9,770 bases of DNA from Bacteroidales bacterium UBA6408 (GTDB lineage Bacteria; Bacteroidota; Bacteroidia; Bacteroidales; UBA932), in the NCBI GenBank assembly GCA_002439805.1, contig DJPQ01000003.1:1-9770 (forward strand). Reading direction: 5' to 3'. The position numbers and the translations under genes were made by a program. The notes below the pieces were generated by a model. The model did no database searches, was not told the origin of the DNA, and saw only the letters and a list, made by a program, of their open reading frames with translations. Shown one piece after another: positions 1 to 5,996 of the stretch. Each line of letters begins with the position of its first letter. Positions within the stretch are counted from its first letter, which is position 1.

Positions 1-1377
1 GGGTGTCAGATGAATGTGAATGACAGTGAGGTGATACTCTCGATTCTGCAGGAGAACGGGTATGCGCTGACGGAGGATATGGACCGGGCGGACGTGATTC
101 TGGCGAACACCTGTTCAATCAGGGACAACGCGGAGCAGAGGATATGGGGGCGCATCGAGCAGTTCCGGCTGCAGAAAAAGCGGAACCCGCAGGTTGTCAT
201 CGGAATTGTCGGATGCATGGCCGAAAGGCTGAAGGACAAGCTGCTGGAGAAGGTGGATCTGGTCGCCGGGCCGGATGCCTACAGGAGCCTGCCGGCACTG
301 CTGCGGGACATCCGTCCGGACTCGCCGCAGATTAACGTGCTGCTCTCGCGGGAGGAGACATACGCGGACATATCCCCGGTTCGCCTTGACAGGAACGGGG
401 TGTCGGCCTACATTTCCATCATGAGGGGCTGCAACAATGTGTGCTCCTACTGCGTGGTGCCCTACACGCGGGGAGCCGAGCGCAGCCGCGACCCGCATTC
501 GATTGTGCGCGAGGCGCGTGAACTTTTTGAAAATGGTTATAAGGAAGTGAATCTGCTCGGGCAGAACGTGGATTCGTATCTGTGGAAAGAATGCCGCGAT
601 GGCGCCGAGGCCGTTTCGGGCGGGGATGCTGCCAAAGGTTCTGACAGTAATGCAAAGGGTGAGGTTGTGAACTTCGCGAAACTTCTTGAAATGGTCGCGG
701 CCATAAGTCCGGAACTCAGGGTTCGTTTCTCCACCTCGCATCCGAAGGACATCAGCGACAAGGTCATCAGCACGATTGCCGCTCACGAAAACATCTGCCG
801 CCACATCCATCTTCCGGTTCAGAGCGGTTCAAGCCGTCTGTTGGAGAAGATGAGGAGAAAATATGACAGGGAATGGTACCTGGAGCGGGTCGCGAAAATC
901 CGCGAGGTCATGCCGGACTGCGGGCTCTCCACCGACGTTATTGCCGGATTCTGCAGCGAGACCGAGCAGGACCACCGGGACACGCTTTCGCTGTTTGAGC
1001 AGGTGTGCTTCGACTCCGCGTTCATGTTCCAGTACTCCGAACGCCCGGGCACGCTCGCCTCAAGGCATTATCCGGACGATGTCCCGCCGGAGGTCAAGAC
1101 CGCAAGGCTGAACGAAATCATCGCGCTTCAGACTAAGATGAGCCTCAGGAGCAATCAGAAGGACATCGGCAAGACATTCCGGGTGCTCATCGAGGGACCG
1201 TCCAAGCGCAATCCTGACGACCTCTGCGGACGGGCCGGTAACAACAAGATGTGCGTCTTTCCTTCAATGGCGGCCGAGCGCACGGCTCAGGGTCTCGCTC
1301 CTCTCAAGGCCGGCGACTATGTGAACGTCGAGGTCATTGACTGCACCTCCGCGACGCTTATCTGCCGGATAGTCTGA
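1..1377 (+). CDS. miaB: tRNA-2-methylthio-N6-dimethylallyladenosine synthase MiaB (5' end missing)
   Basis: MiaB is a radical SAM enzyme that adds a methylthio group to C2 of i6A37 in tRNAs reading UNN codons. The frame is already open at base 1, reading Gly-Cys-Gln before the first ATG at 10. The family N-terminus contains a GCQMN motif, so the true start lies left of the window and the ATG at 10 is internal. Three N-terminal cluster cysteines are visible: TGT at 4-6, the NTCSIR cysteine at 112-114 and the VGCMAE cysteine at 214-216. The radical SAM CxxxCxxC motif has cysteines at 430-432, 442-444 and 451-453. A LLGQNVDSY motif, an RFSTSHPKD motif and a C-terminal TRAM-like region (about 1160-1374) complete the family order. 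A Gly/Ala/Ser-rich linker of about 25 residues (about 590-660) between LLGQNVDSY and NFAKLLEMV looks longer than in typical members. The paralogues RimO and MtaB are less likely given the GCQMN start and the TRAM context. Confidence 0.96.
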   Translation, partial: GCQMNVNDSEVILSILQENGYALTEDMDRADVILANTCSIRDNAEQRIWGRIEQFRLQKKRNPQVVIGIVGCMAERLKDKLLEKVDLVAGPDAYRSLPALLRDIRPDSPQINVLLSREETYADISPVRLDRNGVSAYISIMRGCNNVCSYCVVPYTRGAERSRDPHSIVREARELFENGYKEVNLLGQNVDSYLWKECRDGAEAVSGGDAAKGSDSNAKGEVVNFAKLLEMVAAISPELRVRFSTSHPKDISDKVISTIAAHENICRHIHLPVQSGSSRLLEKMRRKYDREWYLERVAKIREVMPDCGLSTDVIAGFCSETEQDHRDTLSLFEQVCFDSAFMFQYSERPGTLASRHYPDDVPPEVKTARLNEIIALQTKMSLRSNQKDIGKTFRVLIEGPSKRNPDDLCGRAGNNKMCVFPSMAAERTAQGLAPLKAGDYVNVEVIDCTSATLICRIV

Positions 1378-1409
1378 GGCGGTCTCGATATTTCTGGGCG
1401 GTTCCAATG

Positions 1410-1444
1410 CTCTTGTCACCGTATGAAATGAGTTTTCATAAGAG
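1410..1444. repeat. Inverted repeat between miaB and the next gene
   Basis: TATGAAA (1422-1428) and TTTCATA (1434-1440) are exact reverse complements around a 5-nt loop. Outside them CTCT (1410-1413) can pair with AGAG (1441-1444) across a 7-8 nt bulge. No T-tract follows (the next bases are AAAAGAATC), so it is not a standard intrinsic terminator on the + strand. It could be a processing site, an operator for the gene at 1516, or chance in an AT-rich spacer. The rest of the 138-bp spacer shows only a weak TATAATTTT stretch at 1492-1500, which lacks the G of the usual -7 motif. Confidence 0.35.
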
Positions 1445-1515
1445 AAAAGAATCGGGATGCAACAAAATGTAGGCAAAAAGGCATCTGATTGTATAATTTT
1501 TTAATTAAGACCATA

Positions 1516-2151
1516 ATGAAAAGACATCTTATCATCGCAGTCGCGGCAATCGCGGTTTCGGCCGGCTTCATGTCTGCCGAGGCGGCCGCACAGACCATTA
1601 CTGCAACAGACGGTTTCGCTTCCGAGTCCGTCGTGGTAGTCTCAAGGGCCGGCAAAGTTCTTTGTGTTGGTGACAAACGCCTTTCGTCCGAGGAGACTTT
1701 CGATTATGTCTCCGAGCGCTGCGGCCTGCCGTATGCCCAAAGATGGAACAACAGCGCAAGGATTTACAGCGTCGGCAAGGGGCTTCTCATAAGTTCGGCA
1801 GTCACAATTCCGGTGGGTATGGCCGGATGCGTAGTCGGAACGGCCATAATAGTCGGCGGAAGTTTTGCCGGAGGGCTCGGAGCGGCGCTCAGCGTAGGCT
1901 TCGGAGGTGACCCGAGCCTGACTCCGGAGACGCAGAAAATGATAAACAACGGTGCGACTCTCTTCATCTGCGGAGCGACGTTGGCCGCCGTCGGCCTCTC
2001 CACCCTCATCGCCGGAGCCGTCTGCGTCCCTGTCGGCAAGTCCCGTATGAACGACATCGTAGGCCGCTGCAACGCCGTTTCCCAAGGTTCGCAGATGACC
2101 ATGAACTTCGGTTCCTGCCCTCACGGCATCGGCATGACCCTGAATTTCTGA
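1516..2151 (+). CDS. Unrecognised exported protein with two glycine/alanine-rich membrane segments
   Basis: I do not recognise the family. With the ATG at 1516 the product is 211 aa and opens with a clean Sec signal peptide (MKRH, a hydrophobic core, then AEAAAQ with probable cleavage near residue 26). An in-frame ATG at 1489 would add nine residues (MYNFLIKTI) ahead of that charged start and is less likely. Residues 27-80 are a soluble segment with cysteines at 50 and 69. Residues about 89-127 form a long hydrophobic Gly/Ala/Val stretch and about 147-173 a second one, separated by a polar loop with the sequence DPSLTPETQ. The C-terminus is polar, with a cysteine at 201 and the repeated phrase MTMNF/MTLNF. 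The glycine-rich hydrophobic pair suggests a helical hairpin in the membrane; this is inference. It lies 138 bp after miaB, so it is probably transcribed separately, but no convincing promoter is visible. Confidence 0.75.
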   Translation: MKRHLIIAVAAIAVSAGFMSAEAAAQTITATDGFASESVVVVSRAGKVLCVGDKRLSSEETFDYVSERCGLPYAQRWNNSARIYSVGKGLLISSAVTIPVGMAGCVVGTAIIVGGSFAGGLGAALSVGFGGDPSLTPETQKMINNGATLFICGATLAAVGLSTLIAGAVCVPVGKSRMNDIVGRCNAVSQGSQMTMNFGSCPHGIGMTLNF

Positions 2152-2200
2152 CGAATCTGTCGATTTCTTTTTTTACGGCGCCATACATATTCCCATAAAG

Positions 2201-2237
2201 TAATTATCATTTTATGATTATCATAAGATGATAATTA
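2201..2237. promoter_or_regulatory. 37-nt near-perfect palindrome overlapping the ATPase promoter region
   Basis: The outer arms TAATTATCAT (2201-2210) and ATGATAATTA (2228-2237) are exact reverse complements. Inside them TTATGAT (2212-2218) and ATCATAA (2220-2226) are also exact reverse complements around T2219. Only the facing pair T2211/G2227 and the centre base break symmetry. The element can also be read as alternating TTATCAT and ATGATAA boxes. It ends one base before the -7 element at 2239-2246, so it covers the region where a -33 element should lie. No T-tract follows. Both points suggest an operator for a dimeric or tetrameric regulator, or a DNA or RNA cruciform, more than a terminator. 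Confidence 0.7.
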
Positions 2238-2238
2238 C

Positions 2239-2246
2239 TATATTTG
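2239..2246 (+). promoter_or_regulatory. Bacteroidetes -7 promoter element for the ATPase gene
   Basis: TATATTTG followed by C matches the Bacteroidetes -7 consensus TAnnTTTG exactly. It lies 15 nt before the ATG at 2262. A TTATG (2212-2216) about 22 nt upstream is the nearest candidate -33 element, and it sits inside the palindrome. The in-frame TTG at 2244 is part of this motif and so cannot be the translation start. Confidence 0.75.
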
Positions 2247-2261
2247 CAGAAAAATGAGAAT

Positions 2262-3383
2262 ATGAATCCATTTGTTACGACCGGATATGCCGGGCCGGAG
2301 TATTTCTGTGACAGGGTTGAGGAGACACGGGCATTGACTGAACTGCTGTGCAACGGCAATAATGTGGCTCTGATGTCTCCGCGGAGGTATGGCAAGACAG
2401 ATTTGATACGTCATTGCTTCGCGCAGAAGGAAATAGCCGGGAAATATTATACCTTTATAATAGATATCTATTCGACGAAGTCGCTTTCCGAGATGACTGA
2501 GCGGATGGGAAAGGCCATACTCGATGCCCTGAAGCCGAAGGGCAGAAAGGTATGGGAGCGTTTCGTGAATGTTCTCGGCTCCTTGAAGGGCGGGATAAGC
2601 TATGACGCTGCGGGGGTACCGGCATGGACGCTTCAGGTCGGGGATATACGGAATCCGGCAGCAACTCTCGATGAGATATTCTCATATCTCCGGGATGCTG
2701 AAAAGCCATGTCTTGTCGCGATTGACGAGTTCCAGCAGATTGACAAATATGAGGACAGGAATGTCGAGGCCACACTTCGGACATATATACAATATTGTTC
2801 GAATGCGCATTTTGTTTTTTCCGGTTCTCAAAGGGACATGATGGGGGCAATATTTACCTCTTCGGCACGACCTTTCTACCAGAGCGCTACGATAATGAAC
2901 CTTCCTCCGATAAAGGAGACTAAATATGCGGAGTTTTGCCGGAGACATTTCGCTGCGGCAGGGAAGACTTTGGGCGATGATGTAGTGCCTGAACTGTATT
3001 CGAGGTTTGACGGAACCACTTTCTATCTCCAGAAAGTGATGAATATACTTTTTATGCGGACAGGCAGTGGGGAAGCCTGCACGGAAGGGATGATTGACGA
3101 TGCTGTTAACTATATAATAGACTTCAGTTCCGAGACGTATGGTGACCTGCTGTATCAGCTGCCTGAGAAGCAGAAGTTGACGCTCCTCGCCATTGCTCAG
3201 GAAGGCAAGGCTTCCGGCATCACTTCGGGCGATTTTGTCTCCAAGTATTCCCTCGCGTCGCCGAGTTCTGTCAGTTCCGCTGCAAACGGGCTTCTTGATA
3301 AAGGGCTTGTTACTTGTAGCCGTGGTGTCTGGCGCGTGTATGACTTGTTTTTTGAACTCTGGATTCGTGAAAGGTATTTATAA
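2262..3383 (+). CDS. AAA+ ATPase of the ATPase_2 (PF01637-like) family
   Basis: The product is 373 aa from the ATG at 2262. The frame is open back to a TTG at 2244, but that codon lies inside the -7 promoter element. The N-terminus carries a conserved-looking NPFVTTGYAGPEYFCDR lead-in. Then come a Walker A variant SPRRYGKTD (residues 39-47), Walker B LVAIDEF (151-157, acidic pair D155/E156) and a sensor-like strand FVFSGSQRDMM (184-194). The C-terminal 70 residues resemble a winged helix (SGDFVSKYSLASPSSVSSA then LLDKGLV) and end in a FFELWIRERYL tail. This layout is typical of the STAND-like archaeal/bacterial ATPase_2 family, often present in several copies in Bacteroidales genomes and of unknown physiological role. 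It has its own promoter beneath a large palindrome and stands alone. Its codon use is somewhat richer in ATA and AGG than its neighbours, which may hint at transfer; I did not calculate this. Confidence 0.9.
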   Translation: MNPFVTTGYAGPEYFCDRVEETRALTELLCNGNNVALMSPRRYGKTDLIRHCFAQKEIAGKYYTFIIDIYSTKSLSEMTERMGKAILDALKPKGRKVWERFVNVLGSLKGGISYDAAGVPAWTLQVGDIRNPAATLDEIFSYLRDAEKPCLVAIDEFQQIDKYEDRNVEATLRTYIQYCSNAHFVFSGSQRDMMGAIFTSSARPFYQSATIMNLPPIKETKYAEFCRRHFAAAGKTLGDDVVPELYSRFDGTTFYLQKVMNILFMRTGSGEACTEGMIDDAVNYIIDFSSETYGDLLYQLPEKQKLTLLAIAQEGKASGITSGDFVSKYSLASPSSVSSAANGLLDKGLVTCSRGVWRVYDLFFELWIRERYL

Positions 3384-3391
3384 ATTTTGAT

Positions 3392-3399
3392 TATCTTTG
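3392..3399 (+). promoter_or_regulatory. Bacteroidetes -7 promoter element for the lipoprotein operon
   Basis: TATCTTTG followed by C matches TAnnTTTG exactly, 8 nt after the ATPase stop codon and only 5 nt before the ATG at 3405. That spacing predicts a transcript beginning at or next to the start codon. No clear -33 TTTG is seen at the usual distance. Confidence 0.65.
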
Positions 3400-3404
3400 C
3401 GGTT

Positions 3405-3896
3405 ATGAAAGGATTCGGACGACATATCTGGGCGGCTGTGCTGGCCTGTGCCGTGATGGCGCTGGCGGGCTGTTCCGCCGTGAAGAAGGCGGCTGTCGAT
3501 AAGCTGAAAGAGATTGAGGTGACTTCGTTCGCGGTAGAGAAGATAAGCCCTAAGGGTCTCAAGGCGCTGGACGCGTCGTTCTATGTCGGGGTGCATAATC
3601 CGACGATAAAGCTGGAACTTACGGATGTGACGGCGCGGCTGTTCTACCGTGATGCGGAGCTCGGACGTTTTGTCCTTGACCCGTTCACTATCGAGGGGCA
3701 CGAGGACAAGATATATCTTCTGACGGGTCATGCGTCACTTGCTTCGGCTTCGGCGTTGCTGCAGGTCGTGGGGGCGCTGGGCGGTTCGGCGGACGACTTT
3801 ACGGTGCTGGTTTCGGCGACCGGGAAGGGGCTTGGAATAAAGAGGGACGTGAGCAGGACAATGTCGTTGAGGGAACTCTTAAATATGGTGAGATGA
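3405..3896 (+). CDS. LEA14-like (LEA type 2 domain) lipoprotein
   Basis: From the ATG at 3405 the product is 163 aa. It begins with a lipoprotein signal peptide: MKGFGRH, a hydrophobic core, then the lipobox LAGC with the lipidated cysteine at residue 23. A frame extension to 3387 exists, but it would place the start upstream of the -7 element. The mature part has the pattern of a LEA type 2 / water-stress-hypersensitivity domain: a strand ending VHNPT (the typical N-P), then a strand with FYRDAELGRF and alternating hydrophobic strands. No acidic patch follows the lipidated cysteine (SAVKKA), so surface export by the Bacteroidetes signal is not supported and a periplasm-facing anchor is more likely. 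The stop overlaps the ATG of the SPOR gene (ATGA), so the two are translationally coupled. Its exact role is unknown. Confidence 0.8.
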   Translation: MKGFGRHIWAAVLACAVMALAGCSAVKKAAVDKLKEIEVTSFAVEKISPKGLKALDASFYVGVHNPTIKLELTDVTARLFYRDAELGRFVLDPFTIEGHEDKIYLLTGHASLASASALLQVVGALGGSADDFTVLVSATGKGLGIKRDVSRTMSLRELLNMVR

Positions 3897-4501
3897 TGAA
3901 AAGGATAGTCTGTGTCATATTACTTGCGGTGGCCTGCACCTTTGCTGCGAAGGCTCAGGATGTCGTGGTTCCGGACGGATATGAGCTTGTGGATTCGCTG
4001 GTCTATAGGCCTGCGGCGGCTGCGGACACGACACTTGTGGGAAAATCCGTGTGGAGCGTTATGCCTTCGAGGGCGAGGGGTGATGCGGCTGATGTCCACG
4101 TATATCAGTCCGGAAGGATCCGGTCGGCTCTTGACGCACAGGTGGCGGCGAACCATTCCAGGGCTATTTCAGGCTTCCGCGTCCGCATATTCTTCGACAA
4201 CGGACAGAACTCCAGAAACGAGTCGGAGGCTGTCCTTCGGCGTTTCGAGTCGATGTATCACGGGATTCCGGCATACCGCACCTACGCGAACCCTTATTTC
4301 AAGGTGACGGTGGGCGATTTCCGTACCCGTTCAGAGGCCATGGCTCTGCTTGTGAGGCTTCGCAACGAGTTTCCGAGGGCACTTCTGGTGAAAGAGAAAA
4401 TCAACTGGCCTTCAGCCGATGCGAACTGCACCTATGTGGTTGATACTGTGAAGGTTCTCAGACCCGTGTCGTCGCATGCCGTATTCCCGCAAATTGATTG
4501 A
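3893..4501 (+). CDS. Periplasmic SPOR-domain protein
   Basis: The 202-aa product starts with a short Sec signal peptide (MMKRIVCVILLAVACTF, cleavage probably after AKAQ). Either ATG, at 3893 or 3896, could be used; both overlap the preceding stop. Residues about 94-165 match the SPOR fold: a first strand GFRVRIFFDNG, a helix with SEAVLRRFESMYHG, then YRTYANPYFKVTVGDFRTRSEAMALLVRL and a final strand ALLVKEKI. SPOR domains bind denuded septal peptidoglycan, so the protein probably acts in the periplasm at division or cell-wall remodelling sites. The region between signal peptide and SPOR (residues 23-90) is polar with no recognised domain. Coupling to the LEA14-like lipoprotein gene suggests a shared envelope role; this is inference from context. 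Confidence 0.85.
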   Translation: MMKRIVCVILLAVACTFAAKAQDVVVPDGYELVDSLVYRPAAAADTTLVGKSVWSVMPSRARGDAADVHVYQSGRIRSALDAQVAANHSRAISGFRVRIFFDNGQNSRNESEAVLRRFESMYHGIPAYRTYANPYFKVTVGDFRTRSEAMALLVRLRNEFPRALLVKEKINWPSADANCTYVVDTVKVLRPVSSHAVFPQID

Positions 4502-4550
4502 GGCGTATTAAGCGTTGATTCATAAGCATTTTAGTCATAAGTATTCACTC

Positions 4551-5963
4551 ATGTTAAGGCAGGCATTAGAGCAGAAACAGATACAGAAGCTGTCGCCGCA
4601 GCAGATCATGACGGCGAAGCTGATAGAGCTTCCGATTCAGAGTCTGGAGCAGCGTGTGCGTCAGGAGATGGAGGAGAATCCTCTTCTTGAGGAGGATGAC
4701 AGCAAGGAGGACAAGGAGAACACGCGCGAGGTTTCGCTCACGGACTACAAGGAGGACGACCCGATTCCGGCCTATCGTCTCCGTTCCGACAACTACAGCA
4801 AATATGACGACCGTCCTAAGAGGGAGACTTTCTCCGTTCAGGAGTCCTTTCCGCAGAGTCTTGCCGCCCAGCTGGATTTCCGCGACCTTTCGCAGCATCA
4901 GAGGGACATCGCGAACTACATAATATACAGCCTTGACGATGACGGCTACCTTCGCCGTGACATCGACAAGCTGGTGGATGAAATGGCTTTCCGTGCCGGA
5001 ATCGAGACTGACGAGAAGGAGGTTGAGGATCTGCTGAAGATAATCCAGTCATTCGAACCCGCCGGCGTGGGGGCGAGGGATTTGCGCGAGTGCCTGCTGA
5101 TTCAGCTCAACGCCCTGAAGGACAGTCCGGTGGTCGAGGACGCGAAGAAGATAATAAGGGATCATTTTTCGGAGTTCACGAAAAAGGATTTCAACCGCAT
5201 AATGTCCCAGACCGGGATGACTCCGGAGAGACTCAAGACGGCGATGGGACGCATACTCAAGCTGAACCCTACTCCGGGCGGTCAGGTCTCGGACGCCTAC
5301 AGCGACCGCACGCAGCAGGTCGTTCCGGATTTCATTCTGGATGTCGTTGACGGTGAGTTCGTGCTCACGATGCCTCGCTTCACCGTCCCGGAGCTGAAGG
5401 TTAACAAGAAATACGCCGACAACATCATGGCGGAAGCCTCGGGCTCTTCGGAGAGGTCGAAGAAGGAGGCCGAGTCGTTCGTGAAGAAGAAGCAGGAGGC
5501 GGCAAAATGGTTCGTCGATGCGCTGAAGCAGCGCCACACCACCCTGATGACGACGATGCAGGCGATACTCGACTATCAGCGGGAATATTTCCTCGACGGC
5601 GACGAGACGAAGATAAAGCCGATGATTCTCAAGGATATAGCCGACAAGACAGGATATGACATCTCGACGGTTTCGCGCGTGGCCAACAGCAAGTACATAG
5701 AGACGCATTTCGGCATATTCCCCCTCAAGTACTTTTTCTCCGAGAGCATAAAGAATCAGGCCGGAGAGGACATCTCTACCCGCGAGCTCAAGAAGATTCT
5801 TCAGGAAATCATCGACGGAGAGGACAAGCAGAAGCCGCTCACCGACGACGAGATTGTGGATATGATGAACGCCAAGGGCTACAATGTCGCCCGCCGTACC
5901 ATCGCCAAGTACCGTGACCAGCTCGGCATCCCTAAGTCCCGGATGCGCCGCGAGATACTGTAG
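4551..5963 (+). CDS. rpoN: RNA polymerase sigma-54 factor RpoN
   Basis: Sigma-54 directs RNA polymerase to -24/-12 promoters and needs AAA+ activators to open DNA. The ATG at 4551 gives 470 aa beginning MLRQALEQKQIQKLSPQQ, the glutamine-rich region I typical of Bacteroidota RpoN. A TTG at 4515 would add 12 residues with no family match. Region I continues with IELPIQSLEQRV and EENPLLEED; an acidic region II follows. The core-binding domain includes IIQSFEPAGVGARDLRECL. A helix-turn-helix-like segment, ILKDIADKTGYDISTVSRV, occupies about residues 356-374. The signature RpoN box ARRTIAKYR is at residues 447-455, near the C-terminus, as expected. The gene begins 49 nt after the SPOR gene without a visible promoter or terminator between them, so co-transcription is likely. 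No sigma-54 activator gene is in the window. Confidence 0.97.
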   Translation: MLRQALEQKQIQKLSPQQIMTAKLIELPIQSLEQRVRQEMEENPLLEEDDSKEDKENTREVSLTDYKEDDPIPAYRLRSDNYSKYDDRPKRETFSVQESFPQSLAAQLDFRDLSQHQRDIANYIIYSLDDDGYLRRDIDKLVDEMAFRAGIETDEKEVEDLLKIIQSFEPAGVGARDLRECLLIQLNALKDSPVVEDAKKIIRDHFSEFTKKDFNRIMSQTGMTPERLKTAMGRILKLNPTPGGQVSDAYSDRTQQVVPDFILDVVDGEFVLTMPRFTVPELKVNKKYADNIMAEASGSSERSKKEAESFVKKKQEAAKWFVDALKQRHTTLMTTMQAILDYQREYFLDGDETKIKPMILKDIADKTGYDISTVSRVANSKYIETHFGIFPLKYFFSESIKNQAGEDISTRELKKILQEIIDGEDKQKPLTDDEIVDMMNAKGYNVARRTIAKYRDQLGIPKSRMRREIL

Positions 5964-5971
5964 GTTTAAAC

Positions 5972-5979
5972 TATATTTG
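5972..5979 (+). promoter_or_regulatory. Bacteroidetes -7 promoter element for the DUF2130-type gene
   Basis: TATATTTG followed by C is an exact TAnnTTTG match, 9 nt after the rpoN stop and 17 nt before the ATG at 5997. No clear -33 element is visible because that region lies inside the 3' end of rpoN. Confidence 0.7.
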
Positions 5980-5996
5980 CGCAGAAAATATCTGAA

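Noticed and set aside
115..810. Long antisense ORF (231 aa) across miaB
   Set aside because: It lies fully within miaB, and its translation is Arg/His/Val-rich without motifs, as expected for a shadow of GC-rich coding sequence.
1642..2124. Antisense ORF (160 aa) across the exported-protein gene
   Set aside because: The opposite strand encodes a protein with a clean signal peptide and membrane segments; this one has no recognisable features or promoter.
2201..2237. Palindrome as an intrinsic terminator for the upstream gene
   Set aside because: The stem is almost pure A/T and has no T-tract after it; the next bases are a promoter element.
2244..2261. TTG at 2244 as the ATPase start
   Set aside because: The TTG is part of the -7 promoter motif TATATTTGC, so it would precede the transcript. 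The ATG at 2262 begins the conserved NPF lead-in.
4515..4550. TTG at 4515 as the rpoN start
   Set aside because: The 12 added residues match nothing in RpoN, while the ATG at 4551 opens directly with the family's glutamine-rich region I.
5049..5708. Antisense ORF (219 aa) across rpoN
   Set aside because: It is entirely inside the well-supported rpoN and its translation is a low-information Arg/Leu-rich shadow.
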